64,000 nt of DNA from Orychophragmus violaceus (GCA_030180135.1 CM058230.1:12835082-12899081), one strand, 5' to 3'; numbered from the stretch's first letter, positions 31,453 through 43,640 are shown. Numbers and translations are program-made. Notes: generated by a model from the letters alone, not told the origin.

Positions 31453-34400
31453 ATGGCAAGTAATGGTGTTCCCTTCCAAGTCCCGATGCTCACAAAGAGC
31501 AACTATGATAATTGGAGTCTAAGGTTGATGGCTATCCTAGGAGCACATGATGTGTGGGAGATAGTCGAGAAAGGCTTCATTGAACCGGAGAATGATGTCA
31601 ATCTATCTCAAACTCAAAAGGATGGTTTGAGAGACTCAAGGAAGAGAGACAAGAAGGCTCTCTGTCTAATCTATCAAGGATTAGATGAAGACACATTCGA
31701 GAAGGTCGTCGGAGCAAAGTCGGCCAAAGAAGCATGGGAGAAGCTTCGAACTTCTTACAAGGGAGCGGAGCAAGTTAAGAAGGTACGTCTTCAAACTCTA
31801 AGAGGAGAATTTGAAGCATTGCAAATGAAGGAAGGTGAACTCATCTCTGATTACTTCTCAAGAGTTCTAACGGTTACTAATAACCTAAAAAGAAATGGTG
31901 AGAAGTTAGATGAGGTGAGAATCATGGAGAAAGTTCTTAGATCATTGGATTCAAAATTCGAGCATATTGTCACTGTGATTGAAGAGACAAAAGACTTGGA
32001 GACTATGACAATTGAGCAACTACTTGGATCACTACAAGCTTATGAAGAAAAGAAGAAGAAGAAGGAAGACATCACAGAGCAAGTACTCAAGATGCGGATT
32101 AGTCATCCAAGACGAGGTGGCCAAGCCCGAGGAAGAGGTCGTGGACGTGGTTGGAGACCATATGAAGAACATACCAACCAAAAAGGAGAAAGCTCATCAA
32201 GAGGCCGTGGGAGAGGAAGTCCAAAATCAAGGTACGATAAGTCAAATGTTAAGTGCTACAATTGTGAAAAGTTTGGACATTATGCTTCCGAGTGTAAGGC
32301 TCCAAACAACAATAGAGTTGAAGAGAAGTCCAACTATGCTGAAGAAAGGAGCAAAGAAGAGGATATGCTATTGATGGCCTATAAGAAGGATGAACCAAAT
32401 GAGGTTCACAAATGGTACCTCGACAGTGGTGCAAGCAATCACATGTGCGGTAAAAGAAGCTTTTTCGTGGAGCTTGATGAATCGGTGAAAGGAGATGTCG
32501 CTTTAGGAGATGAATCAAAGATGGAAGTAAAAGGCAAAGGTAACATTCTCATCCGACTGAAGAATGGAGATCATCAATTCATTTCTAATGTTTACTATAT
32601 TCCAAGCATGAAGACCAACATCTTGAGCCTAGGACAACTCTTAGAGAAAGGTTATGATATCCAACTAAAGGATAATAGCCTTTCTATAAGAGATCACGAA
32701 AATAATCTCATCACCAAGGTGCCGATGGCGAGGAATAGAATGTTTGTCCTAAACATTCAAAATGACATCGCACAATGTCTCAAGATGTGTTACAAGGAGG
32801 AGTCTTGGCTTTGGCATCTTCGGTTCGGGCATCTCAATTTTGGAGGCTTAGAGCTACTTTCCAAGAAAGAAATGGTGAGAGGATTGCCTTGCATCAATCA
32901 TCCAAATCAAGTGTGTGAAGGATGTCTACTTGGAAAACAATTCAAAATGAGTTTTCCAAAGGAGTCAGAGACAAGAGCGCGGAAGCCACTAGAACTCATA
33001 CATACAGATGTATGTGGCCCGATCAAGCCAAGTTCACTCGGTAAGAGTAACTACTTCCTTCTCTTTATTGATGATTTCTCAAGAAAGACATGGGTTTACT
33101 TTTTGAAAGAAAAATCAGAGGTGTTTGAAAATTTCAAAAAGTTCAAAGCCCATGTTGAGAAGGAAAGTGGCCTTGTGATCAAAGCCATGAGATCCGATCG
33201 TGGAGGAGAGTTCACATCCAAGGAATTTCTGAAGTATTGTGAGGATAATGGTATTCGAAGACAATTGACGGTGCCTAGATCCCCTCAACAAAATGGAGTA
33301 GCCGAAAGGAAGAATAGGACGATCCTTGAGATGGCAAGAAGCATGCTCAAGAGTAAGAAGCTACCAAAGGAGTTATGGGCTGAAGCAGTTGCGTGTGCGG
33401 TTTATCTATCAAACCGATCTCCAACAAGAAGTGTTTCAGGAAAGACACCACAAGAAGCTTGGAGTGGAAGAAAACCCGGTGTTTCACATCTAAGAGTCTT
33501 TGGAAGCCTTGCTCATGCACATGTACCAGATGAGAAGCGAAGCAAGCTAGATGATAAAAGTGAGAAGTACATATTCATTGGGTATGATGCTAACTCCAAA
33601 GGCTACAAGCTCTACAATCCTGAAACAAAGAAGACAATCATTAGTCGGAATGTCATCTTTGATGAAGAAGGAGAATGGGATTGGAGATCTAATAATGAAG
33701 AATACAACTTCTTTCCTCATGTTGAAGAAGAAGTCTTGGAGCAACCAAGAGAGGAGCCAGTTACCCCACCAACTTCACCAACAACAAGCTCTCAAGGAGA
33801 TGAAAGCTCAAGCGAAAGGGCCCCACGTTTTAGAAGTCTACAAGAGCTTTATGAGGTAACTGAAAATCAAGACAATCTTACCTTATTTTGTCTATTTGCG
33901 GATTCCGAGCCCATGGATTTTCAAGAAGCTATGGAGAAGAAGACATGGAGAAATGCAATGGATGAAGAGATTAAGGCGATACAGAAGAATGAGACATGGG
34001 AGTTAGCTTCACTTCCAAAAGGGCATAAGGCAATTGGTGTGAAGTGGGTGTATAAAGCGAAGAAGAACTTTAAAGGAGAAGTTGAAAGATACAAGGCAAG
34101 ATTGGTGGCAAAAGGCTATAGCCAAAGAGCCGGAATCGACTATGATGAGGTATTTGCTCCCGTTGCTCGTCTAGAAACTGTTAGACTAATCATTTCATTG
34201 GCAGCCCAAAAGAGTTGGAGGATACATCAAATGGATGTCAAATCAGCCTTCTTAAATGGAGACCTTGAAGAAGAAGTTTACATTGAGCAACCACAAGGCT
34301 ACATAGTCAAGGGAGAGGAAGACAAAGTTTTGAGGTTAAGGAAGGCTCTTTATGGGTTAAAACAAGCACCGAGAGCATGGAACACACGGATTGATAAGTA

Positions 34401-35436
34401 CTTCAAGGAGAAGAACTTCATCAAGTGTCCATATGAGCACGCACTCTATATCAAAACTCAAAACAATGATATATTGATTGTGTGCTTGTATGTAGATGAC
34501 TTGATATTCACAGGAAACAATCCAAGAATGTTCGAGGATTTCAAGAAGGAGATGACAAAGGAGTTCGAGATGACCGATATTGGACTCATGTCTTACTACC
34601 TTGGAATTGAAGTGAAGCAAGAAGATAATGGAATCTTCATTACTCAAGAAGGTTATGCTAAAGAGGTGCTTAAGAAGTTTAAGATGGATGACTCAAATCC
34701 AGTTTGCACGCCAATGGAATGTGGAGCCAAGTTATCAAAACATGAGGAAGGAGAGAGTGTGGATCCAACACTCTTTAAGAGCTTGGTTGGAAGTCTGCGT
34801 TACTTAACTTGCACAAGGCCTGATATCTTAAATGCAGTCGGAGTTGTGAGCAGATATATGGAGCAACCAACAACAACTCATTTCAAGGCCGCCAAGAGGA
34901 TCCTTCGCTATATCAAAGGTACCATAAACTTTGGCTTGTACTACTCTGTTTCTGATGATTACAAGCTTGTTGGATATAGCGATAGCGACTGGAGTGGAGA
35001 TATAGATGACCGAAAGAGCACAAGTGGATTTGTGTTCTTCATTGGAGAAACCGCCTTCACATGGATGTCAAAGAAGCAACCGATTGTCACTCTTTCTACT
35101 TGTGAAGCAGAGTACGTAGCAGCCACTTCATGTGTTTGTCATGCTATTTGGCTACGGAATTTGTTGAAGGAGTTGAGTTTGCCACAAGAGGAGCCAACTA
35201 AGATCTTTGTGGATAACAAGTCAGCAATAGCATTGGCGAAGAATCCAGTCTTCCATGATCGGAGTAAGCACATCGACACTCGATATCATTACATTAGAGA
35301 ATGTGTTACCAAGATGGATGTGCAACTGGAGTATGTGAAGACAAATGATCAAATAGCTGATATCTTCACTAAGCCACTCAAGCGGGAAGACTTTATCAAG
35401 ATGAGGAGTTTGCTTGGAGTAACCAATCAAGTTTAA
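31453..35436 (+). CDS. Copia Gag-Pol polyprotein, intact
   Basis: 1,327 residues from ATG 31453, with no stop or frameshift. Domain order is Copia-type. The gag/UBN2 region covers about residues 1-200 and is followed by an Arg/Gly-rich basic segment. A CCHC zinc knuckle lies at about 268-281 (CYNCEKFGHYASEC). Protease has DSGASNHMCG at D324. The pre-integrase block contains WHLRFGHLNFGG. Integrase has D519, D582 and E618, giving the expected D-D-35-E spacing. Reverse transcriptase has YVDD at 1013-1016, and RNase H includes SDSDWSGDIDDRKSTSGFVF. All key catalytic residues I can check are present. The product would form a virus-like particle and copy its RNA into the genome. I do not assign a Copia lineage. 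Confidence 0.97.
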   Translation: MASNGVPFQVPMLTKSNYDNWSLRLMAILGAHDVWEIVEKGFIEPENDVNLSQTQKDGLRDSRKRDKKALCLIYQGLDEDTFEKVVGAKSAKEAWEKLRTSYKGAEQVKKVRLQTLRGEFEALQMKEGELISDYFSRVLTVTNNLKRNGEKLDEVRIMEKVLRSLDSKFEHIVTVIEETKDLETMTIEQLLGSLQAYEEKKKKKEDITEQVLKMRISHPRRGGQARGRGRGRGWRPYEEHTNQKGESSSRGRGRGSPKSRYDKSNVKCYNCEKFGHYASECKAPNNNRVEEKSNYAEERSKEEDMLLMAYKKDEPNEVHKWYLDSGASNHMCGKRSFFVELDESVKGDVALGDESKMEVKGKGNILIRLKNGDHQFISNVYYIPSMKTNILSLGQLLEKGYDIQLKDNSLSIRDHENNLITKVPMARNRMFVLNIQNDIAQCLKMCYKEESWLWHLRFGHLNFGGLELLSKKEMVRGLPCINHPNQVCEGCLLGKQFKMSFPKESETRARKPLELIHTDVCGPIKPSSLGKSNYFLLFIDDFSRKTWVYFLKEKSEVFENFKKFKAHVEKESGLVIKAMRSDRGGEFTSKEFLKYCEDNGIRRQLTVPRSPQQNGVAERKNRTILEMARSMLKSKKLPKELWAEAVACAVYLSNRSPTRSVSGKTPQEAWSGRKPGVSHLRVFGSLAHAHVPDEKRSKLDDKSEKYIFIGYDANSKGYKLYNPETKKTIISRNVIFDEEGEWDWRSNNEEYNFFPHVEEEVLEQPREEPVTPPTSPTTSSQGDESSSERAPRFRSLQELYEVTENQDNLTLFCLFADSEPMDFQEAMEKKTWRNAMDEEIKAIQKNETWELASLPKGHKAIGVKWVYKAKKNFKGEVERYKARLVAKGYSQRAGIDYDEVFAPVARLETVRLIISLAAQKSWRIHQMDVKSAFLNGDLEEEVYIEQPQGYIVKGEEDKVLRLRKALYGLKQAPRAWNTRIDKYFKEKNFIKCPYEHALYIKTQNNDILIVCLYVDDLIFTGNNPRMFEDFKKEMTKEFEMTDIGLMSYYLGIEVKQEDNGIFITQEGYAKEVLKKFKMDDSNPVCTPMECGAKLSKHEEGESVDPTLFKSLVGSLRYLTCTRPDILNAVGVVSRYMEQPTTTHFKAAKRILRYIKGTINFGLYYSVSDDYKLVGYSDSDWSGDIDDRKSTSGFVFFIGETAFTWMSKKQPIVTLSTCEAEYVAATSCVCHAIWLRNLLKELSLPQEEPTKIFVDNKSAIALAKNPVFHDRSKHIDTRYHYIRECVTKMDVQLEYVKTNDQIADIFTKPLKREDFIKMRSLLGVTNQV

Positions 35437-35443
35437 GAGGGGG

Positions 35444-35869
35444 TGTTGAGAAGTAAACTTGATTTGGATCAAGTATAATTATTGGGCTAATGATCCAATA
35501 CAAACCCAAAACCTTGATCCAACTTCTAGAAACTCTCTAGAAAAATATCTCCATATCTCCACCTCCTTAAATCTTCTAGAAAACTCTTCCACCTCCTTAA
35601 GAATAAAAATCTAGATTTTTTCATAGAAAAATCTAGATAATTGTAATATTTTAATCTAGATATTATGGTAGAATTCTCTAGATTTAGGATTAAAATATTC
35701 TAGATATTTTGTATTTTGGAGGCTATAAATACCTACCTCCACTCTCATTTGTAACCAAGTCTTCAAGTTGTTTCTAAGCAATAATAAAACTTTCTTCTTC
35801 CAAAAATTCTCTTTTGTCTCTTAAGTTCTTAAACACTTTCTCCACACTTATAAAATTTTCATTCCAACA
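35444..35869 (+). repeat. 3' LTR of the young Copia element
   Basis: 426 bp, identical by eye to the 5' LTR and directly after the purine tract. It is followed by the GTGGG duplication and the rest of the host exon. As a sense-oriented promoter it could start transcripts into the severed 3' half of the UPF0496 gene. Confidence 0.95.
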
Positions 35870-36388
35870 GTGGGAGCATTTTCGGCTACAATTGGTTCTG
35901 TTGGGAAATGGTGTAGTTATTTGTTGAACAAACGCGAGAATGAAGCAGAGTCTCAGAAAAATGGGGTTGATCTGATAGAGCGTGTGCACAATCAGTTTGT
36001 AGGTACTATTGATTCGATGAACTTTCTTGTTAATAAAACCCTCGAGGCGAGTAGTAGTTTGCCTTCAATGGCAGATTTTATGAAGAAGGTAGAACAGATG
36101 GATGGAAAATCGATGGAGAGGATTAGAAAGACGGTTATTGATTCATCGAGGTCTGCTAAACTAGCCAGTGGATACGCTGATTTATATAACACCATCATTA
36201 CCGTAGCAAACCAGGAGGCTTCTGCGAGGATGGGTACTGGTCCAGCCTCTACTTCCACCTCAAAGCCAAGAAGCTGGTAATTAAAAATATGGTTGCTTCT
36301 TCCTTTTTTATCTTTGTTTCTTTCTTTTGCTATTACCTCACGTTGATATGAATGTCTTTGCTTCTACAGGATGGGCATCTTCATGTGA

Positions 36389-36589
36389 CCAACGTCAAGT
36401 CAATTTCCTTTTATTATAAACTTATTTGCTTTAGTTATGTTTATCGCGTCTTTCTTGGGTTTAGCTTCCGTTGTTGTTTCTTTAACACTTTTGCTTTTAA
36501 TAATACATTAATTTCGCGTTATCAATACTCAGCTCCATCAGTTTCGACCGAGAGGTTCTTGCTTATGAATTGGAAATTATAATATTTCA
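36389..36589. other. UPF0496 gene 3' flank
   Basis: T-rich sequence after the last possible coding exon, presumably 3' UTR. I see nothing else. The border with the Tat-like remnant is not sharp. Confidence 0.4.
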
Positions 36590-39500
36590 AATTGCTCAAA
36601 ACAACATCACAAGAGAAAACAAAACAAAGAAATAAATAAATTAGAGGTACTCGTCTTCCAAGCTTTCTTCATCGTCGCCATCATGACCTTCATATTGGGC
36701 CATAAAAGATATACATTAGATCCATAAAGTGTTATTTAGGACATACTCAAATGTGTTTAGATAACTCCTAATGGTGTTAGAAAAAAGGAAGTTAGGGTTT
36801 TATTGACTTCAGTCTAAACATGTATATAAAGGACCTAAAGGTCGTATGAATGAATCAAGCTTTGACAATATCTTTCTTTTCATGGTATCAGAGCTCTAAG
36901 ATTCTCTTAGACCTAAAACACTAAAAACGTTTCCCTAATGGCTGGAGAAAGCGGAACAAAAACGGATGAAGTCGCAGTAACCTCGCCATATACTCTTTAT
37001 GCCTCGGACAATCCGGGAGTATTAATCACATCAGTAAAACTGACTGGTGATAATTACAATCAATGGGCATCAGAGATGTTTAACGCTCTTCGAGCAAAAC
37101 AAAAAAATTGGGTTCATCGACGGTACGCTAAAGAAACCGACCGACGATAACAACGAACTCGGGAATTGGTTCACCGTCAATTCAATGATTGTGGGATGGA
37201 TACAAACATCCATCGAACCAAACATAAGAAGCAATGTGTCTTATATCTCAGAAGCACAACTGTTATGGGAAGATTTGAAGCAATGATTCTCAGTCGGAAA
37301 GGAAGTAAGAATCCATCAGATCAAGGCACAACTCGCGTCTTGCAAGTAAGAAGGACAAACAGTCCTTGACTACTTCGGTCGTCTCTCTTTATGGGAAGAA
37401 CTTCAAGTTTATCGACCCATTCACGTCTGCACTTGTGGAGCAGCTAAAGAAATCGCAAAAGAACAAGAAAAAGAAAAGATACACCAATTTGTTATGGGGC
37501 TCGATGATGTGCGGTTCGGAAGTATCTGCACAACCATAATCGGGACTGATCCTCTCCCTCCTTTGGGAGAAATTTACAACAAAATAATACGAGAAGAACA
37601 ACAATCATCTTCGACACGAAGTCGTGAAACACAATACGAAGTAGTAGGATTCACAACTCGCCGAGATAATCTTTCAGAAAACGCAGAAGCTCATGGTAAA
37701 ACAGAGAACTCTGTTTTAAAGGGTCGTCTGTTGTGCTCTCACTGTGGGAAAACAGGCCATGATAAACAAGGATGCTGGCAACTGATTGGTTTCCAGAGTG
37801 GGTTAGTGATCGGGGTAATGGCCGCAGACAAAGCAATGGACGAGGAAGAGGGCGACGAGGTGCTAATAATGGCGGAAGGGGATGAGGTTCAATAGCAACA
37901 GCTCACACAACAAGCTCTAACTCATCCTCTTTCCCAGACTTCACTAATGATCAATGGCGGATCTTGACACAAATCATTCAAGTCAAGTTCCGGTAACACC
38001 TCCGATAAACTGCCCGGTAAGATTGGTTTGGGCGATGTGATTCTGGATTCTTGTGCTTCACACCACATGACAGGAAACAAATCTCTCTTAACCGACATTA
38101 GAAATATTTCACCATGTTCAATTGCCTTCGCAGACGGAAGCAAAACCTTTGCTATAAACATGGGCAATTTTAAGCTTTCCGCAAAGATTACTTTGCCTCA
38201 TGTTCTGCTTGTTCCTGACATGAATTGTACCTTGGTTTCAGTATCAAAATTGTTGAAACAGGTGAATGGTTTCGCCATGTTTACTGACACCATATGTGTT
38301 TTACAGGACCGTTTTACGAGGACGCTGATTGGAGCCGGTAAAGAGCGTGAGGGGGTCTACTGTTTAACGGATATAGTTTCAGCTAAGAGTCATCGAGCTT
38401 CTGGGCTTTCAGATAAGACTTTGTGGCATCTTCGTTTGGGACATCCGTCTTTTTCAGTAATTTCATATTTGTTTTTTCTTTCTCCTTCTTCGAAGTTGTC
38501 CAACTCTAGTCCTTGTGACACTTGTTTTAGAGCTAAACAAACTCGAGAAGTTTTTCATGATAGTTTGAATAAAACAATGAAATGCTTTTCATTGATACAT
38601 GTTGATGTTTGGGGACCATACAAAGTACCTTCTTCTTGTGGAGCTGTGTATTTTTTTAACAATATTAGATGACTTCTCCAGGGCAGTGTGGACACACCTC
38701 CTGCTCGAAAAGTCTCAAGTGAAACAAGTCTTGCTGCAATTCTTGCTTATACGGAAAAACAGTTTAACAAGTCAGTTAAAACTGTTCGGAGTGACAATGG
38801 GACAGAATTCATGGTTTTTTCTTCGTACTTTCGAGACCATGGAATCGTCCACCAAACTTCTTGTGTAGGGACTCCTCAACAGAACGGAAGAGTGGAACGG
38901 AAACACAGACATATTCTCAATGTTTCCAGGGCACTTCTCTTTCAAGCAAACCTTGTGGTTAAGTTCTGGGGAGAAGCAGTTTTGACCTCGACCTATATTA
39001 TTAATCGGACACCAAGTGCTATTCTTCAGGGATGTTCACCATACGAAGTCCTCCATGGCTCTAAACCAGATTATAATCACTTACGAGTGTTTGGCTCGGC
39101 TTTTATGCACATCACGCCCCGCGGGTTAAGGATAAATTCAGTTCACGAAGCCGCTTATGCATTTTCGTTGGCTATCTGATGGGTAAGAAAGCTTGGCGGT
39201 TGTACGATATAGAAGCTTATGAGTTTCTAGTTTCACGAGACGTTGTGTTCCAAGAAAACATATTCCCGTTCTTTTACACTACTAAGCCAAACACATCAGT
39301 GTCCTCTTCACTTCAAGATGCAACAGTAGATTGTGATGAGGATTGGGCGATCACGCCAGTAGTAAGGGGGAGTCTGCCTGAACAAACTCAGGCCACAACA
39401 CCCCAAATATCCCCAGCCGAGATCGAGCACACGTTTATCACAGTGCCGAGTTCATCAAACGCGCCCCTCGTTGAACCGGATATACAAGAGGGCACGACCT

Positions 39501-40270
39501 TAGATTCTTCTCAAGCCAATGCTGAGCCCCTAGGCAGAGGGCACCGTGAGAAGAAACAATACACTATGCTAAAGAATTATGTCACATATAATGCAGCAAC
39601 GACCCCCCCCCCCCACATGCTCTGCCGCACTTTGTATCATCGTCCTCCACAACGGCTCCAGGTACGTGTTTGTACCCTTTGACTGATTATATCTCTGACG
39701 ATAAGTTCTCTTTTGGACACCGTGCATATCTCGCTGCTATCACTGCTTCCAACGAACCTAAAAACTTCAAAGAAGCGATTCAAGTTGATGTCTGGAACAA
39801 AGCCATGACAAAGGAAGTTGTGGCATTAGAAGATTTAAAAACTTGGGAAATCGTCACACTCCCTCCTGGCAAAAAAGCCATAGGCAGTCAATGGGTCTTT
39901 AAAATCAAATACAATGCGGATGGCAGTATTGAGCGTCATAAAGCTCGGTTGGTGGTACAAGGAAATCATCAAATAGAAGGTGAAGACTATGATGAAACAT
40001 TTGCTCCCGTTGTTAAGATGACCACGGTACGTTCTCTCCTTCGTATTGTTGCAGCAAACAACTGGGAAGTCTATCAAATGGACGTCCATAATGCATTCTT
40101 ACATGGCAATCTAAACGAGGAAGTGTACATGAAACTTCCTCTTGGATTCCGACATGAGCATCCTGACAAGGTCTGTCGTTTAAAGAAATCACTTTACGGG
40201 CTGAAACAAGCTCCTCGATGTTGGTTTAAAAAGCTCTCGGACTCCTTACTTCGGTTTGGCTTTGAGCAGT

Positions 40271-41404
40271 TGATACAATCAGGTTTTAATCCCTAGATCT
40301 ACACTGCAAGTGCACAGACGTGAACTAGTAGTATATAGGGTATTGAATCCACATAGGCTCTAGATTCTTGCGATTGATTGTAGAATGTCGAATTAAGATA
40401 GGTGAAACAAAAGAAAGCAATAAATCATAATAGAAAGTAAATCAAGAGGTTTTGTAGGCAATCAAACGAAGCGTCAGGTCAAGTGAGTTCTCAGGAAATC
40501 AGGAACACAGTCTAATCAATCAATCAGGATCTAATTAAGAATTGTTCTAGAACTAGAATCACAGAAGCATAAGAAACCAACTTTCGTTTTGAATATTATC
40601 TATGTCTAACAATCCTAGCAAACCAACTTTCGTTGCGAGTTCTAGAGATCCTAAACATGCATTAATCTTAGGTTCTTTCGTTCACAATTCTCCTAAGCCA
40701 AATTTCTTTGCGAATAGTCAAATTGCTCATCTAGGTTCTTTTTAGTTAATTAATCAACCGTCGTTCCAGAAATCAACCTAACATTAATAATCTAAGTGGC
40801 CAATTCAGATTAAGCAGTAAGAACAACCTTAGATGAAAAACTAGAAATATATGAATCCCTACAGATTGATCAACCTATAATTCCTTGAAATCCCCTGTGA
40901 GAATCCTTAAACCTAACAGGTAAACTACTCAGACATGGCAGATGAAACAAAAGACATGTTGAATAGAAAACCATATATCATTAAACAGAAACAAGGAATA
41001 TGAATTCCAAATCTCTCTTTCTGAATAGAATAAAGCGTATGAAAGCGTCTGAAAGCGTAGCCTAAACAATGGCCTAAAAACCCTAATATAGTGATCTAAA
41101 CTCGGCTAGGGCTTCTTTGTAATTATGAGAAACTTATGGGCCTTTGTGCAAATTTCACAAATCCATCTTACATATGTGTCGATCGATGCACAATGTGTGT
41201 CGATCGACACAAACATATGATATCGGCAGTGACTTCTTCTCGGGCAAATGCTCCAAATAGCTCCAGAATGCGCCATAACGTCCAAATCCACTCCAAACGT
41301 ACTTAGACCTGTAAACACACATAATAGGACTCCAAAACACTCTAAAAGACTCGATAATAAAAACATATACCATGGTTGAAAGTCCTAAAAGCCATGATAT
41401 ATCA
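40271..41404 (-). repeat. 3' LTR of E3
   Basis: 1,134 bp, carrying a pair of CGATCG motifs (41175-41191 and 41196-41211) and four hairpin positions (about 40755-40767, 40699-40710, 40624-40635 and near 40577). On the plus strand it is followed by the purine-tract complement ACTCCCCCACACTT. Confidence 0.9.
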
Positions 41405-42560
41405 ACTCCCCCACACTTGACTTTTGTTTGCCCTCAAGCAAACAGAAAACCAAGATCACTGGTAGAAGTTGGAAAACTTCAGAAACTCGTTTCATCGTAG
41501 GAGCACCACACTCAGATTCCCCTTAGTAAGCCAAATGAAAATGAACCTGCAGACATCAAGACCAACATATACTTCCCCAACACTTAGCAACTATCCTGAG
41601 TAAAATCCACAATCACATTCAGAGCATCCAAATTCACAATGCTGACTTCTTTAATCTAATAAGTGCGGTCTCACCAAGGGAGTATCGATCAAAGAACACA
41701 TGGACTCTTACTATGTTTGCATCTGACCACTCAACTATCATTTTCTAGTTCATTTCCTCTCCTTTTACTTCCTTAGCTCTGATTTTTCCCCACTGGGTAT
41801 CATTTTATTTTTTCTATCAGTGCTCTTCCCTTTTTATTCGGGGTATTACTTTGGACATGTTTCCATGGATGCACAGGAGGTAATAGGGGTCTCTACCACT
41901 CCCGCGACCACTTCGAAGCTACTAGCTTATCCTCAGTTTACATATTTTTCTTACTTTCAAGGAAGGGGAGAAGGGAACCTTACTTATACAGGTTTACAAG
42001 CTGTGTCAGAACCAACAGAGGAATCCGATCCAAAGTATACCAATCCCCAAGGTGAGAGAATTAAGTCAAGTTAAAGGTGAAGTCAAGTAATGGATTCTCT
42101 GAATACCTGAAGTGATATGGGTGTCCTCAGTAGGATGGTCCGTGTTGGGTTTTCTAATAGTCATGGATCATTTGTAAATCATTCAATTGTTACTTGAGTT
42201 CCTGCAAGTGTGGTAATCTCCTCAAAAAGTCCCTTTTTCCTACTCAATGACACAGTTTTAGACTAACTCTAAGAAAACAAAAAGCGGTACGTCAGTAGCT
42301 ACCTCCCCCACACTTGAAACACACTGTCCCCAGTGGTGTCAAGCTTAGGCTCGATGAGAAGATAAATAAAAAAGAAGAGAATCCGAAAAGGGTCAGAACA
42401 CTTACATGTCGTTGGCCTGTGTCGATCGATGCCAAAAATGGTGTCGATCGATACAAGGCGAATATGCTCGCGGTTATGAAGATAACCGGTATCTGAACCG
42501 CAATTGAATCGGAAAATCGTAAATGGCATCTGCATCGACCGACACAAAGGTTGTGCAGAT

Positions 42561-43640
42561 CGATGCTGAGTGATTCTTCCTGTTTCTCACGCCTTTGAAC
42601 ACACAGAAACAGAAAAATCAAAGCAACAAAATCAAAACGAAAAATGAAAAGAAAAACGAACCTACTAGTGGGTTGACTCCCACTCAGCGCTTGTTTAAAG
42701 TCAATAGATTGACTATGGAAAGGAGATCGGACTTATAGTGGATTCAACAGAGACTTGCAGTGTCTCTGTGAATGTCTCTTCAACCAAGGTGCTGCATAAG
42801 CATTCGGATCATGAGATCTCCCAAGAAAAGAGCGAAGAGAACCAGGGTGGGAGCGAAGCGAGGGTGGGATACTGCATTTTCCTGCATTCACAGTTGATGG
42901 ATTAGGGGATTCAAGTTTAAAAGATTCATACAAGTGCTTGGGTGGATGGAATAGATCTGGAGCTTTCTGCTTAAGAGCAGTTGCAGGATCTTAAGATGTT
43001 AGAGAAAGTTCATAATGAACTGCCATCTTCTCTTCTCCAAGAGGAATCTCTGGTTCCACTTCCACACTGAAGCTCTGTCCATCAATGGTGGATTTCTAAG
43101 CGATGCTGAGCGATTCTGCCTGTTTCTCACGCCTTTGAAAACACAAAAACAGAAAAATCAAAGCAACAAAATCAAAACGAAAAATGAAAAGAAAAACGAA
43201 CCTACTAGTGGGTTACCTCCCACTCAGTGCTTGTTTAAAGTCAATAGCTTGATTATGGAAAGGAGATTGGACTTATGGTGGATTCAACAGAGACTTGGAG
43301 TGTCTCTGTGAATGTCTCTTCAGCCAAGGTGGCGTATAAGCTTTCGGATCATGAGATATCCCAAGGAAAGCGCGAAAAGAACCAGGGTGGGAGCGAAGTG
43401 AGGGTGGGATACTGCATTTTCCTGCATTCACGGTTGATGGATTAGGAGGTTTAAGTTTAGAATGATCATACCTGTGATTTGGTAGATAGAAGAGATTTGG
43501 AGCTTTCTGCTTAAGAGCAGTTGCAGGATCTGAAGATGTTAGAGCAAGTTTAGAATGAACTGCCATCTTCTCTTCTCAAAGAGGAATCTCTGGTTCCACT
43601 TCCAAACTGAAGCTCTGTTCATCAATGGTGGATTTCTGCA
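42561..43640. repeat. 540-bp tandem duplication inside E3
   Basis: The block starting CGATGCTGAG at 42561 recurs at 43101, and sequence is matched through GGTGGATTTCT at 43089 and 43629, a constant offset of 540 bp. Each copy contains the C-terminal part of the gag-like ORF (PPWLKRHSQRHSKSLLN) and the ORF end on the minus strand. The copies differ at a modest number of sites. Confidence 0.88.
43273..43566 (-). pseudogene. C-terminal piece of E3 gag-like ORF
   Basis: A 97-residue open frame homologous to the end of the gag-like ORF of E1 and E4 (NAGKCSIPPSLRSHPG, PPWLKRHSQRHSKSLL). A second copy lies at 42733-42933 within the tandem duplication. It is not translatable as a full gene because upstream frames are disrupted. 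Confidence 0.7.

Larger units (their letters stand above)
30994..35869 (+). mobile_element. Intact young Copia-type LTR retrotransposon
   Basis: Two 426-bp LTRs (30994-31419 and 35444-35869, TGTTGAGAAG...TTCCAACA) look identical base for base, and the target duplication GTGGG is perfect (30989-30993 and 35870-35874). A primer site TGGTATCAGAGC (31423-31434, initiator Met-tRNA type) and purine tract AAGAGGGGG (35435-35443) are in place. One full-length polyprotein is encoded. Together these indicate a very recent insertion that could still be active. It lies in sense orientation in exon 2 of the UPF0496 gene. Confidence 0.97.
27913..36388 (+). pseudogene. UPF0496/AT14A-like (DUF677) gene, split by a Copia insertion
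   Basis: Exon 1 is 27913-28347 (145 codons, ending AAG|GTAATG). The ATG at 27955 (MASTENGD) is an alternative start. The intron 28348-30673 contains a hAT-like element and ends TTACAG. Exon 2 is 30674-30993, resumes after the Copia element at 35875, and ends either at the TAA at 36278-36280 or by splicing at 36276 to a tiny exon at 36370-36388. Reading across the insertion, phase is kept, and the intact protein would be about 386-391 residues, normal for the family. Landmarks are an alpha-helical N-terminal half, a paired hydrophobic segment (ASNIMFGIGFFTVPILTALV), the family motif GSVGKWC, and a C-terminal helical region. The only lesion seen is the insertion, after which the frame reads VGVEK and stops at 31006. 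Family members are membrane-associated proteins of poorly defined role. Confidence 0.85.
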
